Positions 35,076 to 48,000 of a stretch of DNA of 64,000 nucleotides are shown here, piece by piece. Every line of letters begins with the position of its first letter. Position 1 is the stretch's first letter. The stretch covers positions 8,304,001 through 8,368,000 of the forward strand of contig OX392527.1 of assembly GCA_947623455.1 (NCBI GenBank), read 5' to 3'. Under the pieces are notes generated by a model. It did no database searches, was not told the DNA's origin, and saw nothing but the letters and a program-made list of their open reading frames with translations. The position numbers were made by a program, and so were the translations under genes. This DNA comes from Mimachlamys varia. Its lineage: Eukaryota > Mollusca > Bivalvia > Pectinida > Pectinidae.

Positions 35076-36721
35076 GACCCGATAGAAGATAGTGTTTTGA
35101 CGATAAAATGGGGAGATACTTATAAAAGAAAGAACATGTTAATTTGGATCTAATCCACATGGTACACCTCTTATAAATTATATTTCGTTATCCGTTGACA
35201 ACTTGGTACATCTACTAATTCCAAAGTTGATGGTACATGTCTGGTAAAATAAAACTGGCTGACTGTAGCGGTGAGAGCAATGACAATACGTCAGCACTCA
35301 AATAGTTGTAGACTTTCGTGGTTTTTGCCAAAAACCAATAAGAATCCTGCCACGTATTCATTTAAATTTGAAGCGTAGCAATGAAATATGGGACAATTGT
35401 TCCCTGTGCCGCTATGATGTAACAAGCCGCGGAGGGTGTGATCTGCCTCGACTACTGGCGTCGCTCAGCCTGCCGTACTGCACAAAGAAACATAGATTTT
35501 AAACAACAAGATATCAGTGCTCAATTGTATTGTCAGCAATATACAGATCTGCTGAAATAAGTTGCCAATTTCTGTAAATAAGTGTATTTATATCTTTGCA
35601 GAATACGCAACTAGGCATTACGTGACGAGACAATACTATCTGCCGTCAATACTCGGGGTGTGACTTTTTGTCGGTGTAGTTCGAGGATTGTCGCCATACT
35701 TGTGTCTGGTGCCACACGACTTCCTTGGTCGATTAGACGTATTCTTTGTCAGGGTTTCTACTAACAAACAATTCCATAACGGCATTCCTGTCAGCGACCT
35801 GTTTACAAAATAAAACCAAATTAACAAAGATAAAGTATGTATAACTATGCATGTAGTTGATTATACGTAATGTAAAGAAAATAACCATTGATTTATTATT
35901 AAAGACACATAAATTAAAAGAAAATAGTATATTAAATAGTAAAGTGCAATCTAGTTAATGTGGGATAATTGAGTAGATGTATAAGATAGTCCTGTAAGGT
36001 AGGCATTTAACACGTAAGCTATTGTATGTTATGCCGGGATCTTTCCGACACAGACCGTAATATGTCGGTATTATGTGGTGTAAAATCACTATATGGTATC
36101 TCCGATCGGGTTACAGGTTGAAATCGAAAAGTTGAGATTCTTCTGATTCTTTTAATATTTCTCACGGATGTTCTATTTATTACAATTTTATTACAAAATC
36201 CTACCATGGAACACAAAACGACAAGTCAAGCTGACAATGCTTTGTGTAGCAAGTCTAAACCTACCGTAGAAAAAAAAGTAAAAACTTATCATGAACTTCT
36301 TCGTTCTACCCTTTTTCATGAAGAATGTATTCAACTTGAACTACAGTATGTAAAATGAGCGTTATAGTGTAGTCATGTCAACAAGCCAGAACATCACGCG
36401 TTGTCGATGCATATGTAAGCACCGAATCTAAACATGGTTGGGAGTTGGGAAACTGCAGATCAAAATATCAACGCAGCCTATTTTAGTTAAACTTTTTCAC
36501 TATCACTGTCACAGATGACCTTAGGTCTCTTTTTATTCGTTTCCCCATTTCCCTCAAACTTCCCCAGTGATAGGATCCGGACATTAGAATGAGACCTGCA
36601 CAACGTTCAGAAAAAAAAGTTATTTATTTTTTTTTACAAATGAAAGATATCACTTTTATAGAATGAGATATTTCACTGGTAAAAAAATGTGTTATGAATA
36701 TATATATGATATGACAAACAC
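35076..36721. other. Unique upstream sequence
   Basis: Several short open frames (for example 35636-35827 and 36019-36216 on minus) have no recognisable family signature. No RNA gene was seen. Confidence 0.5.
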
Positions 36722-37121
36722 ACATCATTATTTCTAGCGTTGACTTTGACCGTTTACGAGAGACACATCATTATTTCTAGTGTTGACCTTGACCGTTTAC
36801 GAGAGACACATCATTATTTCTAGTGTTGACCTTGACCGTTTACGAGAGACACATCATTATTTCTAGTGTTGACCTTGACCGTTTACGAGAGACACATCAT
36901 TATTTCTAGTGTTGACCTTGACCGTTTACGAGAGACACATGAGGTATTTCTAGTGTTGACCTTGACCGTTTACGAGAGACACATCATTATTTCTAGTGTT
37001 GACCTTGACCGTTTACGAGAGACACATCATTATTTCTAGTGTTGACCTTGACCGTTTACGAGAGACACATGAGGTATTTCTAGTGTTGACCCTGACCCTT
37101 TACGAGAGACACATCACTATT
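36722..37121. repeat. 43-bp minisatellite, about 9 copies
   Basis: The unit is built on GTTGACCTTGACCGTTTACG and AGAGACACATCATTATTTCT. Seven of nine units hold TGACCTTGACC; two units have the CATGAGGTATTTC variant. Confidence 0.95.
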
Positions 37122-37254
37122 GTCAGACGTGTTAGGTATTTGTGTAGTTTTGATAACATAATCTGGTTTTATATATGTTTGTTGCTTTTCTTGTTGAAAA
37201 TTACGCCAGTAATCCCACAGTTGTATAAACTCCGTCCATGGAACGTTTAAAGAG

Positions 37255-37460
37255 GAGCTGCCCTCCATGGCGTGGCTTCAGGACGGAGAAGATACCCCCT
37301 TGGTTTTGGAGCTGTCCCCAATGGCGTGGCTTCAGGATGGAGAAGATACCCCCTAGGTTTTGGAGCTGCCCTCCATGGCGTGGCCTCAGGACGGAGAAGA
37401 TACCCCCTTGGTTTTGGAGCTGTCCCCAATGGCGTGGCCTCAGGACGGAGAAGATATCCC
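37255..37460. repeat. 54-bp tandem repeat, 3.8 copies, GC-rich
   Basis: The unit contains GAGCTGCCCTCCATGGCGTG and CAGGACGGAGAAGATACCCC. Units alternate between two versions (CCTCCATGG and CCCCAATGG), so the pattern is also a 108-bp dimer. Open frames on both strands follow from the 54-bp length. Confidence 0.9.
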
Positions 37461-38490
37461 CACATGTTTAGGAAGTGAACTCCTCCTTTGAAATTATCCA
37501 CCATTCACCACTGGCCTTATAATCCAACTTTTCAGAAATAAGTAAATTTAAATTATTTCAAAAGATATGTATTTGAAATATGCCCTCTATCTGTTGGGTG
37601 CGATCATGGTTGTCTTTAAATAATTGTTTACTTTATTGGTGACAACATGTACATATTTTATCTTCGGTACCACAATAACAGGTTAGAGTATAGATTATCA
37701 AATTGAATTGAAATAGTTGATTCAGTAAATTGATTATTTATTAAATACATTAAACTTGTTTTGTGTTAGAATGTCTATGTACATGCTTGTACCACTGTTA
37801 CTGTGTTTTGAGAGGACTAAAAAGGTTATGCCTTTTGCCCAATCTGTTTGTCTCTTGATAATCAAATCTTAAGAAAATTGAAAGATGAAATCGCTATAAT
37901 AACAAACTGTGCTTAAGTGACATTTTTATTGGAATAAAATTATATAAAGATCAGTAAGAGATTAACTTGGGGACGTGTGAACACGTTCTCTGTGTGACAA
38001 ACCTCCGGCGATCAGAACATTTTCTCATTAATTGGCAAAATTATGTTTTAAAAAGTTACAGAACGACGATAAGAATTGTATAATGCTAATTTTAGTTACA
38101 AGCAACCGCCATGAAGATTTGGGAAATTCGTATATAAAAATGAACGTTTTTATGTACGTGAGTATTGCTCACAAGTGTCATTGAAAGGTCCACACCATGG
38201 GGAGGCTGGCTCTAGTAATGACAGACCGGGTAGATACGTGCTCTAGCCCGCCCCACATGTTGTCCCAGGGATCTACCGGGCCTGCAGGTGTGGTGTCACG
38301 ACAAAATTAACTAACACTTAATTGAAATGTTGAGAAAATGTGTGGCCTTAGAGCACACCTGCGAGCGGTATAGCTTGTTGTACGCAATGGCATGATACAA
38401 TCCGGGATTGGTGTGTTTGATCAGACCTGAACCGTCGTATACTGGATACACCGTGTCTGTAAGGTAGAATGGGGAGTAATCCCAGCCTCT
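37461..38490. other. Unique upstream sequence
   Basis: No coding or RNA feature was recognised. Confidence 0.5.
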
Positions 38491-41055
38491 AACACACAGA
38501 AATATACCATTATACCATTACATACCACACAGAAAATATACCATTATACCATTACATACCACACAGAAATATAACATTATACCAATTATACCATTACATA
38601 CCACAAAGAAATATAACATTATACCATTACATACCACAAAGAAATATAACATTATACCATTACATACCACAAAGAAATATAACATTATACCATTACATAC
38701 CACAAAGAAATATAACATTATACCATTACATACCACAAAGAAATAAACCATTATACCATTTGATACCACACAGAAATATCACATTATACCAATTATACCA
38801 TTACATATAACACAGAAATATAACATTATACCATTACATACCACACAGAAATATAACATTATACTAATTATACCATTACATATAATACAGAAATATAACA
38901 TTATACCATTACATAACACACAGAAATATCACATTATACCAATTATACAATTACATATAACACAGAAATATAACATAATACACACTTATACCATTACATA
39001 ACACACAGAAATATAACATTATATCATTACATACCACAAAGAAATATAACATTATACCATTACATACCACAAAGAAATATAACATTATAGCATTTGATAC
39101 CACACAGAAATATAACATTATACCAATTATACCATTACATGTAACACAGAAATATAACATTATACCATTACATAACACACAGAAATATAACATTATACTA
39201 TTACATAACACACAGAAATATAACATTATACCAATTATACAATTACATATAACACAGAAATATAACATAATACACACTTATACCATTACATACCACACAT
39301 AAATATAACATTACAATAATTATACCACTACATAACACACAGATATATAACATTATGCCAATTATACCACTACATACCACACAGAAATATAACATTATAT
39401 CAATTATACCATTACATTCCGCACATAAATATAACATTAGACTTACTTATACCATTACATACTCCATATAAATATAACATTACACACACTTATACCATTA
39501 CATACCACACAGTAATATAACATTATACCATTACATACAACACAGAAATATACCATTATACCATTACATACCACACAGAAATATAACATTACACCATTTG
39601 ATACCACACATAAATATAACATTATACCATTACATACCACACAGAAATATAACATTAAACTATTACATAACACACAGAAATATAACATTATACCAATTAT
39701 ACAATTACATATAACACAGAAATATAACATTATTCACACTTATACCATTACATACCACACATAAATATAACATTACAATAATTATACCACTACATAACAC
39801 ACAGAAATAGAACATTATACCAATTATACCACTACATACCACACAGAAATATAACATTATATCAATTATACCAATACATTCCGCACATAAATATAACATT
39901 ACACATACTTATACCATTACATACTACATATAAATATAACATTACACACACTTATACCATTACATACCACACAGAAATATAACATTATACCAATTATACA
40001 ATTACATACCACACAGTAATATAACATTATACCTTTACATACAACACATAAATATAGCATTATATCATTACATACCACACAGAAATATAGCATTATACCA
40101 TTACATACCACACAGAAATATAACATTACACCATTTGATACCACACAAAAATATAACATTATAGCACTACATAACACCCAGAACATAACATTATACCAAT
40201 TATACCACTACATACCACACATAAATATAACATTATACCAATTATACCATTACATATCACACAGAAATATAACATTATACACACCAATATCATTACAAAC
40301 AACAAGAAATCAAACACTGATACCATTACATACCACACAGAAATATAACATTAAACACACTGATACCATTAATTACCATACAGAAATATAACATTACACA
40401 CACTCATTCCATTAAATACCACACAGAAATATAACATTACACTCACTCATACCATTACATACCACACAGAAATATAACACAAACACACACTCATACCATT
40501 ACATACCACACAAAAATATAACATTACACACACTGATACCATTACATACCACATAGAAATATAACATTATACCAATTATACCATTACATACCACACAGAA
40601 ATATAACATTATACCAATTATATCACTACATACCACACAGAAATATAACATTATACCAATTATACCATTACATTCCACACATAAATATAATATTACACAC
40701 ACTTATACTATAACATACCACATATACATATAACATTACACACACTTATAGCATTACATAACACGCAAAAATATAACATTTCACACACTGATATCGTTAC
40801 ATATCACACATAAATATAACATCACACACAATGATACCATTACATACCACATAGAAATATAACATTACACACACTTATACCAATACATACCACACAGAAA
40901 TATAACATTATACACACTATTACCATTACATACCACACAAAAATATAACATTTCACACACTGATATCATTACATATCACACAGAAATATAACATACACAC
41001 ACTTATACCATTACATACCACACAGATAACATTATACGCGATGATACCATTCCAA
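38491..41055. repeat. 33-bp minisatellite with 9-bp insert variants, about 70 copies
   Basis: The basic unit is built on CACAGAAATATAACATTATA and CCATTACATACCA. Many units carry an extra CCAATTATA (42 bp), and towards the right edge CACACACTGATA replaces part of the unit. A longer block pattern recurs between about 38,950-39,440 and 39,450-39,900. The right edge is diverged. Confidence 0.95.
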
Positions 41056-42000
41056 CAGATACTTTTTCTTTGAACATTATGATAGGTGATAACACACGAT
41101 GAAACGGTGTTTGTGTATTTCTGCTTGGAGGAAGGGGAGTAACTCTTAATCATAATTGTAGACGACCCAGTATTTTGTGTACTGTAGATTTAACCATTGC
41201 GTCGACCCACGCGCTCTTGGATAAGAAAATATGACAAAAAAAGGCATATAAGATGCTTAAATCGGGAAATTTAGTTTTACTTTTATCTTGATACCGAATA
41301 TTACGATATTCCAAGAAAGGTTTTAGTGAAGATTTATGCAGAAAAGCAAGTTAGATTTCATTACTGATAAAAAAGTTCCTAATTTGAACGAGTTAATTTA
41401 TATAGTTCTAAAACCAGTCTAATTTTCATACTTGCTTAAAAATTGGCCGTTAAAAATATTTTTCAACATGAAAATTTATGAAAAAATGATATCCGGTATT
41501 TGTCATATGGTAGCAGCTGAGAGGGGATTTAGAGACCGACGGTTCGCTAGTCCGAACCCCGGCGGGGTATATTCATTACTCCTCCCTATTGCAAATTTGG
41601 TGCTGTTGACCACTCCGATGGTAGAAGCTATGGGGGATTGATATGTCGAACCTGAGCTTATCGGGGTCGGGGACACTAGTCGTTACGTACCAAATATTGG
41701 TTGTCCACGCACCTAGAAAACTGATGAATTATCCCCGCACGTCTTTTATAATTTAGTGTTCTAAGAAAGATAACTCGATTTCGCTAAGGAGAAAATCACC
41801 ACAGTGGTCTGCATGAACAGAAAATATGTTTTTCAAGTTAATGATAAGAACATTTTTTTGAAGATTTGAATTTATGGATCGATTTTTCAATATATATGTC
41901 AACTTGGACGTTTCCAGGTACTTTCATCAATTCATTTCTCTATTCATTTGTAAAAAGGCGAAATCGGAATTTCATTGCATTATCAAGTTAATTTTTCTGT
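41056..42000. other. Unique sequence before the 21-bp satellite
   Basis: Contains the possible tRNA-derived relic at 41508-41590. No gene was recognised. Confidence 0.5.
41508..41590 (+). mobile_element. Possible tRNA-derived SINE relic
   Basis: An A-box-like TGGTAGCAGCTGAG is followed about 35 nt later by a B-box-like AGTCCGAACCCCGGCGGGG, one mismatch from GGTTCGANNCC. No complete cloverleaf can be folded by eye, so a SINE head is more likely than a working tRNA gene. Confidence 0.4.
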
Positions 42001-45000
42001 ATACATTGCTCTTAATACTGTGGACATTGTTCCCAATACTGTGGACATTGTTCCTAATACTGTGGACATTGTTCCTAATACTGTGGATACTGTTCCTTAT
42101 ACTGTGGACATTGTTCCTAATACCATGGACATTGTTCCTAATACTGTGGACATTGTTCCTAATACTGTGGATATTGTTCCTAATACTGTGGACATTGTTC
42201 CTACTACTGTGGACATTGTTCCTAATACTGTGGACATTGTTCCTAATACTGTGGACATTGTTCCTAATACTGTGGACATTGTTCCTAATACTGTGGACAT
42301 TGTTCCTAATACTGTGGATATTGTTCCTAATACTGTGGACATTGTTCCTAATACTGTGGACATTGTTCCTAATACTGTGGATATTGTTCCTAATACTATG
42401 GACATTGTTCCTAATACTGTGGATACTGTTCCTAATAACTGTGGACATTGTTCCTAATACTGTGGACATTGTTCCTAATACTGTGGATATTGTTTATAAT
42501 ACTGTGGACATTGTTCTTAATACTGTGGACATTGTTCCCAATACTGTGGACATTGTTCCTAATACTGTGGACATTGTTCCTAATACTGTGGACATTGTTC
42601 CTAATACTGTGGATATTGTTCCTAATACTGTGGACATTGTTCCTAATACTGTGGATATTGTTTATAATACTGTCGACATTGTTCCTAATACTGTGGATAT
42701 TGTTCCTAATATTGTGGATATTGTTTATAATACTGTGGACATTGTTCCTAATACTGTGGATATTGTTCCTAATACTGTGGATATTGTTCCTAATACTGTG
42801 GATATTGTTTATAATACTGTGGACATTGTTCCTAATACTGTGGACATTGTTCCTAATACTGTGGATTTTGTTTATAATACTGTGGACATTGTTCCTAATA
42901 CTGTGGACATTGTTCCCAATACTGTGGACATTGTTCCTAATACTGTGGATATTGTTCCTAATACTGTGGACATTGTTCCTAATATTGTGGATATTGTTTA
43001 TAATACTGTGGACATTGTTCCTAATATTGTGGATATTGTTTATAATACTGTGGACATTGTTCCTAATACTGTGGATATTGTTCGTAATACTGTGGACGTT
43101 GTTCCTAATACTGTGGATATTGTTCCTAATACTGTGGACATTGTTCCTAATACTGTGGATATTGTTTATAATACTGTGGATATTGTTTATAATACTGTGG
43201 ACATTGTTCCTAATACTGTGGACATTGTTCCTAATACTGTGGACATTGTTCCTAATACTGTGGATATTGTTCCTAATACTGTGGACATTGTTCCTAATAC
43301 TGTGGATATTGTTCCTAATACTGTGGATATTGTTCCTAATACTGTGGACATTGTTCCTAATACTATGGACATTGTTCCCAATACTGTGGATATTGTTCCA
43401 TATACTGTGGATATTGTTCCTAATACTGTGGACATTGTTTATAATACTGTGGACATTGTTCCTAATACTGTGGACATTGTTCCTAATACTGTGGACATTG
43501 TTCCTAATACTGTGGACATTGTTCCTAATACTGTGGACATTGTTCCTAATACTGTGGATATTGTTCCTAATACTGTGGATATTGTTCCTAATACTGTGGA
43601 CATTGTTCCTAATACTGTGGATACTGTTCCTAATACTGTGGACATTGTTCCTAATACTGTGGACATTGTTCCTAATACTGTGGATATTGTTTATAATACT
43701 GTGGACATTGTTCCTAATACTGTGGATATTGTTCCTAATACTGTGGACATTGTTCCTAATACTGTGGATATTGTTCCTAATACTGTGGACATTGTTCCTA
43801 ATACTGTGGACATTGTTCCTAATACTGTGGATATTGTTCCTAATACTGTGGATATTGTTCCTAATACTGTGGATATTGTTCCTAATACTGTGGACATTGT
43901 TCCTAATACTGTGGACATTATTCCTAATACTGTGGACATTGTTCCTAATACTGTGGATACTGTTCCTAATACTGTGGACATTGTTCCTAATACTGTGGAT
44001 ATTGTTCCTAATACTGTGGATATTGTTCCTAATACTGTGGATATTGTTCCTAATACTGTGGATATTGTTCCTAATACTGTGGACATTGTTCCTAATACTG
44101 TGGATACTGTTCCTAATACTGTGGACATTGTTCCTAATACTGTGGACATTGTTCCTAATACTGTGGACATTGTTCCTAATACTGTGGATACTGTTCCTAA
44201 TACTGTGGACATTGTTCCTAATACTGTGGACATTGTTCCTAATACTATGGACATTGTTCCTAATACTGTGGACATTGTTCCTAATACTGTGGATATTGTT
44301 CCTAATACTGTGGACATTGTTCCTAATACTGTGGATATTGTTTATAATACTGTGGACATTGTTCCTAATACTGTGGATATTGTTTATAATACAGTGGACA
44401 TTGTTCCTAATACTGTGGATATTGTTCCTAATACTGTGGATATTGTTCTTAATACTGTGGACATTGTTCCTAATACTGTGGACATTGTTCCTAATACTGT
44501 GGATATTGTTTATAATACTGTGGACATTGTTCCTAATACTGTGGATATTGTTCCTAATACTGTGGATATTGTTCCTAATACTGTGGACATTGTTCCTAAT
44601 ATTGGGACATTGTTCGAAATACTGTGGATATTGTTCCTAATACTGTGGATATTGTTCTTAATACTGTGGATACTGTTGCTAATACTGTGGATATTGTTCC
44701 TAATACTGTGGACATTGTTCCTAATACTGTGGACATTGTTCCTAATACTGTGGACATTGTTCCTAATTCTGTGGATATTGTTCCTAATACTGTGGACATT
44801 GTTCCTAATACTGTGGATATTGTTCCTAATACTGTGGACATTGTTCCTAATACTGTGGATATTGTTCCTAATACTGTGGACATTGTTCCTAATACTGTGG
44901 ATATTGTTCCTAATACTGTGGACATTGTTCCTAATACTGTGGACATTGTTCCTAATACTGTGGACATTGTTCCTAATACTGTGGACATTGTTCCTAATAC

Positions 45001-48000
45001 TGTGGATATTGTTCCTAATACTGTGGATATTGTTCCTAATACTGTGGATATTGTTCCTAATACTGTGGACATTGTTCCTAATACTGTGGACATTGTTCCT
45101 AATACTGTGGACATTGTTCCTAATACTGTGGATACTGTTCCTAATACTGTGGACATTGTTCCTAATACTGTGGATATTGTTCCTAATACTGTGGATATTG
45201 TTCCTAATACTGTGGATATTGTTCCTAATACTGTGGATATTGTTCCTAATACTGTGGACATTGTTCCTAATACTGTGGATACTGTTCCTAATACTGTGGA
45301 CATTGTTCCTAATACTGTGGACATTGTTCCTAATACTGTGGACATTGTTCCTAATACTATGGACATTGTTCCTAATACTGTGGACATTGTTCCTAATACT
45401 GTGGACATTGTTCCTAATACTGTGGACATTGTTCCTAATACTGTGGATATTGTTCCTAATACTGTGGATATTGTTCCTAATACTGTGGACATTGTTCCTA
45501 ATACTATGGACATTGTTCCTAATACTGTGGACATTGTTCCTAATACTGTGGATATTGTTCCTAATACTGTGGACATTGTTCCTAATACTGTGGATATTGT
45601 TCCTAATACTGTGGATATTGTTCCTAATACTGTGGACATTGTTCCTAATACTGTGGATACTGTTCCTAATACTGTGGACATTGTTCCTAATACTGTGGAC
45701 ATTGTTCCTAATACTGTGGACATTGTTCCTAATACTATGGACATTGTTCCTAATACTGTGGACATTGTTCCTAATACTGTGGATATTGTTCCTAATACTG
45801 TGGACATTGTTCCTAATACTGTGGATATTGTTTATAATACTGTGGACATTGTTCCTAATACTGTGGATATTGTTTATAATACAGTGGACATTGTTCCTAA
45901 TACTGTGGATATTGTTCCTAATACTGTGGATATTGTTCTTAATACTGTGGACATTGTTCCTAATACTGTGGACATTGTTCCTAATACTGTGGATATTGTT
46001 TATAATACTGTGGACATTGTTCCTAATACTGTGGATATTGTTTATAATACAGTGGACATTGTTCCTAATACTGTGGACATTGTTCCTAATTCTGTGGATA
46101 TTGTTCGTAATACTGTGGACATTGTTCCTAATACTGTGGATATTGTTCCTAATACTGTGGACATTGTTCCTAATACTGTGGACATTGTTCCTAATACTGT
46201 GGACATTGTTCCTAATACTGTGGATATTGTTCCTAATACTGTGGACATTGTTCCTAATACTGTGGACATTGTTCCTAATACTGTGGACATTGTTCCTAAT
46301 ACTGTGGACATTGTTCCTAATACTGTGGACATTGTTCCTAATACTGTGGATATTGTTCCTAATACTGTGGATATTGTTCCTAATACTGTGGACATTGTTC
46401 CTAATACTGTGGACATTGTTCCTAATACTGTGGATATTGTTCCTAATACTGTGGATATTGTTCCTAATACTGTGGATATTGTTCCTAATACTGTGGACAT
46501 TGTTCCTAATACTGTGGACATTGTTCCTAATACTGTGGACATTGTTCCTAATACTGTGGATACTGTTCCTAATACTGTGGACATTGTTCCTAATACTGTG
46601 GATATTGTTCCTAATACTGTGGATATTGTTCCTAATACTGTGGATATTGTTCCTAATACTGTGGATATTGTTCCTAATACTGTGGACATTGTTCCTAATA
46701 CTGTGGATACTGTTCCTAATACTGTGGACATTGTTCCTAATACTGTGGACATTGTTCCTAATACTGTGGACATTGTTCCTAATACTGTGGATACTGTTCC
46801 TAATACTGTGGACATTGTTCCTAATACTGTGGACATTGTTCCTAATACTATGGACATTGTTCCTAATACTGTGGACATTGTTCCTAATACTGTGGATATT
46901 GTTCCTAATACTGTGGACATTGTTCCTAATACTGTGGATATTGTTTATAATACTGTGGACATTGTTCCTAATACTGTGGATATTGTTTATAATACAGTGG
47001 ACATTGTTCCTAATACTGTGGATATTGTTCCTAATACTGTGGATATTGTTCTTAATACTGTGGACATTGTTCCTAATACTGTGGACATTGTTCCTAATAC
47101 TGTGGATATTGTTTATAATACTGTGGACATTGTTCCTAATACTGTGGATATTGTTCCTAATACTGTGGATATTGTTCCTAATACTGTGGACATTGTTCCT
47201 AATATTGGGACATTGTTCGTAATACTGTGGATATTGTTCCTAATACTGTGGATATTGTTCTTAATACTGTGGATACTGTTGCTAATACTGTGGATATTGT
47301 TCCTAATACTGTGGACATTGTTCCTAATACTGTGGACATTGTTCCTAATACTGTGGACATTGTTCCTAATTCTGTGGATATTGTTCGTAATACTGTGGAC
47401 ATTGTTCCTAATACTGTGGATATTGTTCCTAATACTGTGGACATTGTTCCTAATACTGTGGATATTGTTCCTAATACGGTGGACATTGTTCCTAATACTG
47501 TGGATATTGTTCCTAATACTGTGGACATTGTTCCTAATACTGTGGACATTGTTCCTAATACTGTGGACATTGTTCCTAATACTGTGGACATTGTTCCTAA
47601 TTCTGTGGATATTGTTCCTAATACTGTGGACATTGTTCCTAATACTGTGGATATTGTTCCTAATACTGTGGACATTGTTCCTAATACTGTGGATATTGTT
47701 CCTAATACTGTGGACATTGTTCCTAATACTGTGGATATTGTTCCTAATACTGTGGACATTGTTCCTAATACTGTGGACATTGTTCCTAATACTGTGGACA
47801 TTGTTCCTAATACTGTGGACATTGTTCCTAATACTGTGGATATTGTTCCTAATACTGTGGATATTGTTCCTAATACTGTGGATATTGTTCCTAATACTGT
47901 GGACATTGTTCCTAATACTGTGGACATTGTTCCTAATACTGTGGACATTGTTCCTAATACTGTGGATACTGTTCCTAATACTGTGGACATTGTTCCTAAT

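Noticed and set aside
33625..35153. Frames with TMVTDESKVW repeats as a coding tandem-repeat domain
   Set aside because: They are open only because the 39-bp unit is divisible by three. Antisense frames are equally open and no flanking coding exon joins them.
41874..47222. 1,782-codon open frame (VDIVPNT / ILWTLFL heptads) as a repeat protein gene
   Set aside because: The frame switches motif where a single base is lost in a unit, equally long frames run antisense, and no signal, splice or terminal domain is present.
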